Shown here: in pieces, positions 32,428-42,003 of the stretch | Layout of the letters: the number at the start of each line of letters is the position of its first letter | Numbering within the stretch: the first letter of the stretch is position 1 | NCBI GenBank assembly: GCA_020809705.1 | Contig: CP085830.1 | Coordinates: 3,534,001 to 3,598,000, forward strand | From: Calonectria ilicicola | Lineage: Eukaryota; Ascomycota; Sordariomycetes; Hypocreales; Nectriaceae | Length of the DNA stretch: 64,000 nt | Direction: 5' to 3' | Position numbers and translations under genes: made by a program | Notes under the pieces: generated by a model | The model's input: only the letters and a program-made list of their open reading frames with translations | What the model was told of the DNA's origin: nothing | Databases searched by the model: none

Positions 32428-34698
32428 TTACGCCAAAGATATGTCTCTCCAATATGAGTCTTCTTTTACATGCTCCCCAAACATTGCGCCGTGGACGTAT
32501 GCATCGCCGACCACGGAGAAGCAATCTTCTTCAGATTCAACTCTGCGTAGGACTAATGGGGTCGGGCAACCAGCTAAAATCATAACCCTATCGCCAATTT
32601 GGGATTTGAAGGGGACGAGGCACAGGTACCCACGTACTGTCCTTGCAAGTCGGCGATTGGGCATTAATGTAAGGCGCAGAGTGGCTTCATATGAAGCAGC
32701 TTCTTTGCTCCAAGAGCCTGTGAGGGCAACTCGGTCTGACTCAGGAAGTACGGGAACAGAAGGGTCATGGAACAGGCCAAACTTGTAGAGCAGAGGGATC
32801 ATGTCGCTAGATTTAGGGAGGAGCGAAGTGGCATCGCGGGAATTGGCGAGTACCCAAAGGGGCTCAAGGCTGTCAAATAGGTCGACGATATAGGGGTTAG
32901 AGGCAAAATTGATACTTAGAGTATAGATGGTGAGGAGCAACATCCACGAAGCGAATGACTGGGCGAATTTCGGGGATGCAGGGCGCTCGACCATGTCATA
33001 GTCCATTATGAGGGTGCGCCAAAAGGCCTCGACGATGGGCTGCTGGGTATATGAATAGGTAGAGCCGCAGTGAAGGAGAATTTTGATGCACGACATGAAT
33101 TGGCCGTTTGTGATTTCAGGGAATGTCTCGCCAAGTTCCTCAATAGCACCCAAGTTAGGACTGATTGTCTTGACGTGGAGGCGACGCAGCTCTTCGTCAA
33201 TGACTAGGCTGGCGGCGTTGGTTTCCTCTCTCGAGGCGTTTAGCGGTGGAAGGCTGCCGTAGCTTGGCCCGAGGATAGGCGCGTGAACAGTTTCAAAGGA
33301 TGGGATCCAAGTCGCCATACTGGATTCCACACCGCGGCCGGCCAAACCTGCAAGGGAGAGCAAGTGAAGGGATTGAGACTGACGGAAGAGACCCAGGCCA
33401 AACGAAGTGAGGACTTCGTCATCTGAGGCCTGGTAGTCAACTTCCATGTCCAGACGGTCCAGACCCTGCAGTTGAGCCATATGGTTTGCGATGCCTAGCA
33501 GCGCGTAGACGCGATCTCTTCGATATGTGGCCTGAAAGCCGTTGGTGCTGAGGAGGAGGCGGAGAAGGAACAAACTGGCTCGGTCCGCCTTGATGCCCAC
33601 GGAAAAGTCAAGATTAGCGAGGACTTGGTGGAAGCGCCCTTGCTCGCCTTTGCTCCATTCGCGCACCATCTGGAGACCGTTGGCGTGGATGAAACCCATG
33701 ACAAGCGACACGTTAACCTGGCTTCTGGGCCCGTCTGCGGAGATGCCATCTGCAGAGAGCCCGACCAGGACGTTGGACATCCCGACAATGAGAGCTGTGT
33801 GTCCTATAGCGTCCCAAGGAACCTCGTGGCTACCGATGAGGACAGTCGGGACTTTTGACAGGGCCACCTCTTGCAACATCCAAACTCTACCGAACCAGGA
33901 TCGATTGTAGATGTCTGTCAGGTCCTCCCAGTCCCTGGTTGTTAATGGAGGGAGACCATTCTTGATCATTAGGTCGGGGTCATCTGTCACAAAGGCATCG
34001 CCAACTGTTTGAGTGGACGTCCAGTCAAAGATCTTGGCTTCGGCGCCGATGGCAATCCCCGTTACCAATTCAATGGCGCGGGGAGTCTTTTCAGAGGACG
34101 TGCCTAACCAGATGAGTGTTTCGACGGCGCCCGTGTAGATGCGATCCATGACAGCAACTTGGGCAGCACACTCGTCGAGTTCCGCCTGGTTGATGCAGAT
34201 GCTGTCGACCCATAGGTAGCTGCCTGGTCGCGCCGCGCATACTTGGTTGAGTGCCTGGAAGAGATTGGGCCGAATGGCGAAGCTGTGGCCGTTTATGGAG
34301 ATGGCAACGCGGTCATGTTTGGTGTAAGCCGCAGACCCTGGGATGGGAGGGCCCCAGGTGTATGATATGGCCCTATAGTCGGGGCATTTCTCCAAGGGAT
34401 AGGTGTGGAGGGTGAGTTGAGGAGATAAGCCGCTAGCGTGAGAGTCTGGAAGGCGGAGGAGCCGGATATGCTGATCTCTGATGCTATCACTGTAGCGAAA
34501 GTCGTGGGCACATTCTGATACTTTAGATAGGCCTGTAAAGACGAAGTTTTGGGCTACAAGCCAGGCTCGAGAGGCAATGTCCCGAACGGTGGCAGCATTG
34601 GTGACGAGCCAAACTACGGCGGCTGCCGTGGTCAAGGTTATCGGCAGGACCAGTACATGTCGGCCGGCTCGAAGCCCGACTGTGATGCTGAAGGCCAT
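32428..34698 (-). CDS. Heterokaryon incompatibility (HET) domain protein
   Basis: A single exon of 756 residues from ATG 34698. A hydrophobic N-terminal stretch (about 12-35: GRHVLVLPITLTTAAAVVWLV) suggests a membrane anchor. The HET domain spans roughly 105-270 with YRAISYTWGPP, the core LWVDSICINQ, VAVMDRIYTGA, TLIWLG and WFGRVWMLQEV. The C-terminal part ends in the pattern usual for the family (GDRVMILAGCPTPLVLRRV, then DAYVHGAMFGE). HET proteins trigger cell death on contact between incompatible fungal individuals, and the HET domain is related to TIR folds (established). Whether this copy is an incompatibility locus is not known; fungi carry dozens. It sits at the left of an accessory-looking block. 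Confidence 0.93.
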   Translation of the reverse strand: MAFSITVGLRAGRHVLVLPITLTTAAAVVWLVTNAATVRDIASRAWLVAQNFVFTGLSKVSECAHDFRYSDSIRDQHIRLLRLPDSHASGLSPQLTLHTYPLEKCPDYRAISYTWGPPIPGSAAYTKHDRVAISINGHSFAIRPNLFQALNQVCAARPGSYLWVDSICINQAELDECAAQVAVMDRIYTGAVETLIWLGTSSEKTPRAIELVTGIAIGAEAKIFDWTSTQTVGDAFVTDDPDLMIKNGLPPLTTRDWEDLTDIYNRSWFGRVWMLQEVALSKVPTVLIGSHEVPWDAIGHTALIVGMSNVLVGLSADGISADGPRSQVNVSLVMGFIHANGLQMVREWSKGEQGRFHQVLANLDFSVGIKADRASLFLLRLLLSTNGFQATYRRDRVYALLGIANHMAQLQGLDRLDMEVDYQASDDEVLTSFGLGLFRQSQSLHLLSLAGLAGRGVESSMATWIPSFETVHAPILGPSYGSLPPLNASREETNAASLVIDEELRRLHVKTISPNLGAIEELGETFPEITNGQFMSCIKILLHCGSTYSYTQQPIVEAFWRTLIMDYDMVERPASPKFAQSFASWMLLLTIYTLSINFASNPYIVDLFDSLEPLWVLANSRDATSLLPKSSDMIPLLYKFGLFHDPSVPVLPESDRVALTGSWSKEAASYEATLRLTLMPNRRLARTVRGYLCLVPFKSQIGDRVMILAGCPTPLVLRRVESEEDCFSVVGDAYVHGAMFGEHVKEDSYWRDISLA

Positions 34699-35016
34699 GA
34701 GTTCCTTTTACAACGGCCCATGGTTGGAGCAAGTTGTAAGAGACAGGATTGGAGTTGTCAATTGCTCTAGAGCACAAAGCGGGTCGCGTCATCATCGCAA
34801 GTCAAAGCTCAGCCCATCCTCAAATGAAAAGTTAAAAAGCTCATTTCGTGTCCACGTAACCGGCGGATCCCCGCGATCCCGCTTAGGAAGATTTTATTTG
34901 TGTGTATTTATGCATCTCTATTTAACCTCGGGATGGTTTGTTAATTTTCGCTTGTCGTAAAAGAAAAATATCCCCATATCCCCATAATAACCTCACCACG
35001 CCGAATGCTATCCCTG
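34699..35016. other. Intergenic gap upstream of the HET gene
   Basis: 318 bp between the HET start and the end of the GH18 gene. A minus-strand promoter for the HET gene is expected here; no distinct element was recognised. Confidence 0.45.
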
Positions 35017-36069
35017 TCATGCCTCGTCAGACCCATCTGAATAATAGTCAAATTGCGCCGGAGTTTGCGAATCCTTGCCACCTGGGGCATCCGGATCTGC
35101 TTCATTTGCGCTCGCTAGGCTCTTTTGATCTTTTGGTGTCGTGGTTTCTGCCACCGTCACCGGGTTAGCTGGAGCAGCTGGGGCGGCGGACCAGAGATGT
35201 CCTCTGAGCAGCTTCGTCATCTCCTTTGCCCATTCCCACGGGCGCTCGTGGCCACCGGGTAAACTGTTGAAATACTCCCACCCCATGACTCCGCCAAAGT
35301 TGGTGTACCGCCCCCGCAGCGTTGTCAGGACCATGCCGAGCGGGTTCCACGGCACGAACCCGTTGCCGTTAGCAGGGTTCGTGACGAGGCCGACGACAAT
35401 CTTCTCCGGGGGCCAGCCCTTGCGGATCATAAAGTCGTACATGAGGGGATTGCTAAAGTCGCCCCAGCCGCAGTAGAATTGCGTGTTGTACCATGCGATG
35501 TCTTTGCCGCGCATGACCTCGAGGGCTTCGTAGTCGAAGCCGCTGAGGTTCTTGGTGAAGTCGATCATGGCGGCGGCCACGGGAGCTAGAGTAATGATGA
35601 ATTCGGGCCCAAAGTCGCTCCGTATCCGGTCGATGAGCCGGACAATGCCGCCAAGTGACATCTCCTCCTCAACGTCCAGGTCCAGGCCGTCGAGCGCACG
35701 CTCCCTGATCATGTCCCTCACGGGGCAGTAGTACCTCTCAAACTGGTCTTCGCTGCCATCGAGGCGCTGATAGCTGCCCTTAGCAGCGCCGCCCAGCATC
35801 CCGAGGACCTTGACACCCGAGGCCTGGAGCACGCGCATCTCAGCCCACAGCGTCTGGAAGCGCGGGTGCGACGGGTGGTGGTCATTGAGGGTCATCTTGG
35901 CGGGGTCATCGTTGATGTGGATGGCGGCGACGATTACGTGAGTGATGGCGATGCCCGGGTTGGTAATGAGGGGAAGAACCGAGATGCAGTTGCCTTCCGA
36001 GTCATGGTGGGTTTGGTAGTAAGTGATGATTCTGGGGAGAGGGCTGGCAGATGGAGGGAGAGGAGGCAT
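35017..36069 (-). CDS. Glycoside hydrolase family 18 protein, no signal peptide
   Basis: A single exon of 350 residues from ATG 36069. The GH18 active-site motif is complete: DGLDLDVEEE (about 126-135) fits D-x-x-D-x-D-x-E, with the Glu as proton donor. Other barrel strands are visible: IITYYQTH at the start, GVKVLGMLGGA, FIITLAPVA, DIAWYNTQFY, IVVGLVTNP and GGVMGWEYF near the end. There is no signal peptide, so the enzyme is probably cytosolic, unlike secreted class V chitinases. Cytosolic endo-N-acetylglucosaminidase or an atypical chitinase is possible; the barrel alone does not decide. A disordered, acidic tail follows residue 300. It is divergent from the kinase-ankyrin gene. Confidence 0.88.
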   Translation of the reverse strand: MPPLPPSASPLPRIITYYQTHHDSEGNCISVLPLITNPGIAITHVIVAAIHINDDPAKMTLNDHHPSHPRFQTLWAEMRVLQASGVKVLGMLGGAAKGSYQRLDGSEDQFERYYCPVRDMIRERALDGLDLDVEEEMSLGGIVRLIDRIRSDFGPEFIITLAPVAAAMIDFTKNLSGFDYEALEVMRGKDIAWYNTQFYCGWGDFSNPLMYDFMIRKGWPPEKIVVGLVTNPANGNGFVPWNPLGMVLTTLRGRYTNFGGVMGWEYFNSLPGGHERPWEWAKEMTKLLRGHLWSAAPAAPANPVTVAETTTPKDQKSLASANEADPDAPGGKDSQTPAQFDYYSDGSDEA

Positions 36070-36948
36070 GGGGGGCGATATTGGTGCTACGACGGAGTTG
36101 ATGAAGCCAATTACAGATTGTGGAACAGCGGCAACTCGGGATGGTTGGCAAGTTGCAGTTGATTTAGGCCCTTGCTGCGGCCGCTATATTAGTGGGAACT
36201 TGTGCTCCCTGGACAGCGCTGGATCCACCAAAGATAATGCTATTACTCTCGAGCCACCGAACCTATCATATCTTTAAAGATTTAATAGAAAAATAAATTA
36301 GTTAAATTATGTTTATGAATGTATTGCTTTTCTGGGTCAAAATGAAATAAAAATTAAATAATATTGTTTTGCCATGTCAACCTGTCATTAGAATCGTCCA
36401 CTGCGAAGGTGCAAGAGTGAACCAGATAAAAATAAAAGACAAAGCAAACCTCCCGACGTGAGCCTTTCACTAAAACAAGCTAGTCAGTGATTTTAGTGCA
36501 TTAATCCAGCTATGCTTCACTTATTGGTCGCAATCAATGGCAACAAGGACCTGCTCCATCGTACTACTATTGTAGTAGCAGGGCTACTCGGCTCAATCCA
36601 GCCCCGCACCATTGCTCAGCCTGACCTTCACGAGGATTTGCATTTTAGTTGCGAGCCACTTCCAATCCCATTCTGAGATTTTGTGGCTTAATCCGCCCAA
36701 TCAGGTGCAGAATAGGCGATGCGAGATGCGGTCATTCATCTGGCAAAATGCCTAGCGAGGCTTTTTTTGCTTATGGCTCAGCTTGGTCAACCTGTCACGA
36801 CGATTTTGACACCATCTCTCATCCGTTATCATATGAAAGATGCCCTGAACCAGGTGCAAACCCTCACAAACCTGCTCCCTTAAGAGTACTCCCTCTGACC
36901 TTCACAATCTCCTGACACGATTGAGTACTCCGGCCCTGCGACACGAGG
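36070..36948. other. Divergent intergenic region, AT-rich
   Basis: 880 bp between the GH18 and kinase-ankyrin starts. About 36270-36370 is very AT-rich. A small inverted repeat (CTACTA-TTG-TAGTAG) lies near 36563-36578. No gene is supported; it presumably holds both promoters. Confidence 0.5.
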
Positions 36949-39943
36949 ATGTCAGCTACTGGTTCGTCGGATCTGGTGCGCGACTCGGAGCTCCGCACCA
37001 ACATTTCAAGCAACCTCACGCGCCACACCTACTTTGTTTCGAGACCTGGCGTCCGTAGGGAACAAATCGAAGAAACATGGAGACGGTGTCACCAGTTAGG
37101 AAATGGGAGCTTTGGATGTGTCTGGCTCGAGGAGTGTGACACCAAGCCCCGTCAGGGACGGTTGCGCGCTGTCAAGGAAATAAAGAACGATGCAACAGAA
37201 CGATATGATCGTGAAATCGAAGCTATGGCCAAATTTTCGCATGATAATGTATATATTATGCTTACAGTGGTGGTATTGCTCTAATAGCTCATATCGCTAA
37301 CATTTATTTGCACTAGTATGTTCACTGCTTTGTCCGATTCTTTGGATGGTACAAAACGCAGGATAGCTTATTTCTTGCGATGGAGTATTTAGAATATGGC
37401 GATTTACAAAAATACCTGAATACTTCTTTTCTTGAGGCAGAGATTAAACAGATCTCCTCACAGCTAGCGGAAGGCTTACTTTTCCTCCATGAAAACAATT
37501 TTACTCACCGCGATCTTAAGCCTCCTGTAAGACTACTACATGCCTTCCTTTTTATTTTTCCTAATATTGATTTGGGGACATTAGAACATTTTAGTTGTTC
37601 AACCACGACCAGAATGGTGGGTTAAAATTGGCGATTTTGGCATTAGCAAGCGGTCTACTGCCGGTACAGTTCTCCGTACTCAAGCCGGTACGCCTGGTTA
37701 TGTTGCGCCCGAGGTCATTGGTATCCTCTCTCTATTGAATCCTGACGGAAGTTCTGGGTTCTATCAAGGTACCTACAACTCGACTGTCGATATATGGTCC
37801 CTTGGTGCGATTATCGTCCGCATGCTCGCCCAAAGACCTCTATTTCCGGACTCTAGCGAGCTCCTAAAATATGCTAGAAAAGAGATACCTTTCACACGTC
37901 AAGTTTTGGACGGTAAACAGGTGAGTGATGAGTGCTATGACTTTTTGGAAAGAGCCATGGCACCATCGCCTTCAACTCGATTGAAGGCAAATGAAGCATG
38001 TGCTCACCCGTGGCTCCACGCATCCCGGCCATTATCAAGGGCCATCTCGCATCATCAAATGAGGTATATTTTCCCTAGTCCGCTCAAAGTATAAATATAA
38101 CTAACGATATAGTGGCGCTATTGATGCTGTGATCTCAGTGAAACCAGCTTCTATTCCGGAAAATAATGCAACCAATACTCTCGATAGGGAGGGATCGTTA
38201 GCATGGCCGACTCTAAGCATGCCAAATACGACCAGGCCAAGCAACACTATCAAGCCCAGACTTAAAAATCGCAATAAAAAGGCCATTCGTGAAGCTCTTG
38301 GAATGCCATTGGAAGCCGGGGAAGTGAACCACGACAGTCTACCTCCGAAATTACCGCTAAGGGATTTGAGTTCTCGTCAAGAATTCAACGGTGCCTTTCT
38401 TCTGGAGGACACACAGCGGGACACGAAAGAGCATCACTCCACTCAAAAGATGCCTCAGACGCCCCCAATTAGTGATTTCCAGATGAGAGAAATGCCTTTT
38501 AGGACAAGAGAGAGAAATTATATTGAGTCGATATCTCAGCCTACAAAACCCTCCTCGAATTTCAAGGCAGATCTAGATGACGAGGCTATAGTCGAAGTCG
38601 ACGACGTGGCAAACAGCTCTATCGATTTGACTACCTTGCCTACGGATGTCCGAGCTCGATTATCTTTCAAGGGGATCGAGGATTTGGCCCCGGATATTTT
38701 GGTCGTTGCAAGGCAAATATACATTGACAGCAAGGTTGTCGCAATGTCTCGCGCCGTTGATACTGGTAGATTGAGTGACAAGTTGAAATGGCTAAAATTC
38801 GTATCGGTTATGCGGGATATTAACAGTGTCACCCCACCGAAGTTAATTAAGTCTGCTGTTGCCAATGGTGCCGTACCCAGTGGGCAGGGGTTGAAAGCGG
38901 CTCTACAATCCGGCAACAACAGGTGTCTCATTGCGCTTCTACAATGTGGTGCTAACCCGAATGCAACTGTGGATGATGACGTAAATAGAACGGGTTACGC
39001 AGGGAACGAATCAGCAAGGGAGTATCGCTCAAGGGGATACCATCATTCCAAAGTAACTGTTCTAACATTCGCGGCTGCTTGCAAAAATGAATTCGGAGTT
39101 TGGGCATTAGTTTCTGCTGGGGCACGAGTGAATGTGTTTGACGACAAACTCGACTATTCAGAAGTGCATACATGCCCAACGCCCCTCGTGGAAGCCGTCA
39201 TTGAAAAGCATACCAATATTGTACGGTTTTTACTCGCAAATGGCGCCAATCCCGATCGTATTGGGAATACAGACAGAATTAGACGAGGCGTGGAAAGCCC
39301 AATCCGCCTTGCCTTACTGAGCGCCCCAAGAACGAGTGCATCCGACAATGCAGCGCATGTTTACAAAGAAAGCCAGAACACCGGTCTAAAAATCGCGGAT
39401 ATTATTCTCCATTACAATGCAAATATTACGTGGGATACCTTGATTTTAGGCGGACTGACCTCAGCTACTGAAATCGACACACGTCGTAACCTTTTTCATT
39501 ATGCAGCATGGTGGGGGGACGCGGAGATATTAGCCTGGCTTGCCAAAAACGTCCCCAATATAAAATGGGAATGGCATCGCTTGGCAATGTATTGTGCAGT
39601 AGCCCGTGGGAAATGGAAGTGCTTCCAAATTCTTAAAAAGCCACCATACAAGGCGACTGCAAACCTACATTACTTAATACACGGATATATGCGTCCCAAT
39701 GTTGGCTACTCCAAAACCGCCAAAGTATCAAGAAAGGCATTTTGCCGCGCTATAAATGAATTGCTTTTGACTGGACTTGATCCTAATAAAAGGGTCATAT
39801 TTACATATCCAAAAAGGTATTTTTGGGGGGTTGGGCTTCAAGAGTGCGTTTCTGCCCTTGAGGTGGTTGAAACCATTTCATCGACGGAAGACAAAAGGGC
39901 TGACGTGAGAAATATTATATTTAACGACCAAGAATTAAAATAG
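36949..39943 (+). CDS. Ser/Thr protein kinase fused to C-terminal ankyrin repeats
   Basis: Four exons, 36949-37248, 37317-37526, 37585-38063 and 38113-39943, joined in phase (939 residues); the first intron has a GCTAAC branch site. The kinase domain is complete: Gly-rich loop GNGSFG (51-56), Lys76 in RAVKEI, HRDLKPPN (164-171), DFG (187-189), GTPGYVAPEV and a C-lobe Arg near the end of about 310. It reads as a CAMK/Chk2-like fold. A linker with basic and Ser/Thr/Pro-rich pieces and an unrecognised helical part (about 500-590) follows. Then come ankyrin-type repeats (about 590-850) with LIALLQCGANPN, NIVRFLLANGANPD and LFHYAAWWGDAEILAWL. Codons are clearly more AT-rich than those of the core genes. 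The function is unknown; kinase-ankyrin proteins often pair with HET/NLR-type systems in fungi (inference). Confidence 0.88.
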
Positions 39944-41055
39944 GCTGGATTATCTGATCATCTCTTGCTGAACATTTATTGAGACAAAGGTTTTTTAGTT
40001 TCTCTTCTTCCCGTAGAACGCCATTTCAAAAGCGATATCTTAAGCTAGCAACGCGTTATTATCCCTTGACTCCAAAACCACAAAGGTAGCAGATGCAATA
40101 ACTTACTTAGTTATTATTTTCCCAACTAAAAAACGATAAAATTATGTATAGTGTTATGAAATAGTATATGAGTTCAAGCATTTCGGGGGAAGAAGTTGGG
40201 AGCTTTGTGGCCAGCAGTACGATGAGTGGATAAAAAAGATCCTGAGAGAAATTCGATTCATTTGCAGACCGGCGATTCAAAGGAGATTTTGAGGTGATGA
40301 GTAGAGCCTACACAGCTAGACACCAAAGGCCAAGGAAAAGTGAGGGCCTGGTGGTGCTTTTCGTTGCAATTAATATTCAGTGGCAATTATGGGTTATAAG
40401 ATAGTATATACTTTGATAAAATATTTTTCAAGTTAAAGTTATTTGGTTTTATTTTGGTAAATCGTGTGCTCAACCAAGAGGGAGCTCCAAGGCCACAACG
40501 GTGGCAGATACAACTAAGTTTGGCCACATGATTCACCCGACCAAGATACAATCAACTTAATTCTGTGAACAATAAAGTTGTCCTCATGAAACTTAGATGT
40601 ACTTAAGATGGCTTCCCTTGCCAAGACCATGAATCCCAACGCACATCCTTCACCACAAATTTATTTAGCATATCTCTTATTATAAAGAGCAGTAATTGAA
40701 TTGGAGCTGAGTGTTTCTTAGTTGGGCAAATCATGAAAACCGAGTAAAGTTCGTGAGGCGCCACCTTTGTAGCTCTGAAACTTCTTGAAGAAGTTCGAGT
40801 TCAGTCCGCTATTTCTTTTAACTCAACCAAAATATGATAGTAGATAACTTTCCAGCATCCAATAGTCAAATGTTCTTCTTGAAGTATGGGCCAGGGTACC
40901 AGTTACTGGAGACAGTGCCATCACATTACCCAACTTGCGACGCCTTGAAGAGCCCGACGGGAAAATAATCAAGTCGAATTATATCCACAAACTTGTCATT
41001 CTACTCCAATTATGTGAGGCTGAATCCCCTCACGCGCGATCATTAACAGGCACAC
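39944..41055. other. AT-rich intergenic region with diverged repeats
   Basis: 1.1 kb without open frames of note. It contains two diverged copies of a roughly 33-bp segment (40070-40102 and 40485-40517) and similar ATAGTATAT pieces near 40160 and 40405. A decayed mobile element or other duplicated sequence is possible but no ends or coding part are visible. Confidence 0.5.
40070..40517. repeat. Diverged direct repeat pair
   Basis: Bases 40070-40102 and 40485-40517 align without gaps at about 26 of 33 positions; most mismatches are G/A or C/T. The copies share CTCCAA, CCACAA, GCAGAT and CAA in the same order. The transition bias is compatible with repeat-induced point mutation but the sample is small. 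Confidence 0.5.
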
Positions 41056-42003
41056 TTAAAAGTTGACAGTCGTGACTGGGCCTTTTTCAGCGTCTGGCAC
41101 CTGGACCTTCTTTCCAACACATCGACCGGGGTTCCATATGGAAAAAAGCATCACGGCCGCTGCAATCGGCGCAAACTCGAGACAAGCAAAATAAATCTCG
41201 TTGGAGTACAGGTATCCACCCAGCCCCTCAGCCGTCTCTGCAAGACGAAAGCATGTTCTAAGGTAGACAAGCAGAGTCGAGACCCAAAAAGCCACGATGA
41301 AACCTATCAAGCGTCTTTCAAATATGCGAATCTGACCCCACGCTCGAAAGAAGAAGCTTGCTATAATAAGCACGAAGGCTCCAAGCGAGAAAACTTGGAA
41401 TGCCAAGCCGCCGAGCAAGATGTTGTTTGCATCAGTGGGATCCTCGCGATCTGATTCCCGTACTCCGATGAGCGCGGCACCGGTGATTTGCACGACGGTG
41501 GCGATGACGTCGGATGTGATGAAGGACCACAGAATGAGCTTCGGGGGGAGGAACGAGTATTGGCGGCCAATCCTCGAAATCAAGGCAGACAAAATCGTGT
41601 AGATGCCGGCGGCCAGGAATACGGGCGCTGTGACAATAAAGAAGTAGTTGAGGATAAAGAACAAGAGGTTATAAGGGTCCTTCTTAGCTGATAGAGTCCG
41701 AGAGGCATATCCAATCACTTCAAACAACAATCCGATGGGAAACGTGAGAAAGTACCAGTTACGATGGAAAACGACTTGCAGCGAATGTATGGTGAGGAAT
41801 AACAAGAACCATGCCGCAGCAAAGATGGCCAGTGCGAAGTCTGGTGTGTAGCCGTAGATGACGACGGGCGTGTCCCATTTGCCATTGGGATTCGGAAAAT
41901 CTGGGTCGACGTACCCATTTTTGGGCTGCTCTAGATCGATAAATTAGTCCAGGCCTAAGTGTAACATGTATGAAAACCTACCCCCAGAACTTGAGCCGCT
42001 CAT
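41056..42003 (-). CDS. RTA1-family seven-span membrane protein
   Basis: Two exons, 42003-41982 and 41930-41056 (298 residues). The short first exon encodes MSGSSSG and the 51-bp intron (GTAGGT...CTAG) keeps phase, giving GEQPKNGYVDPDFPNPNG next. The product has about seven hydrophobic spans: FALAIFAAAWFLLFLTI, WYFLTFPIGLLFEVIGY, LLFFILNYFFIVTAPVFLAA, LILWSFITSDVIATVVQITGAAL, GLAFQVFSLGAFVLIIASFFF, LIGFIVAFWVSTLLVYLRTCFR and FAPIAAAVMLFSIW. The family-type motifs EVIGYASR and CFRLAE (RTA1/RSB1 type) are present. RTA1-type proteins are linked to lipid flux and resistance to toxic compounds in yeast (established for a few members); the substrate here is unknown. It is separated from the kinase-ankyrin gene by an AT-rich spacer. 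Confidence 0.9.
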
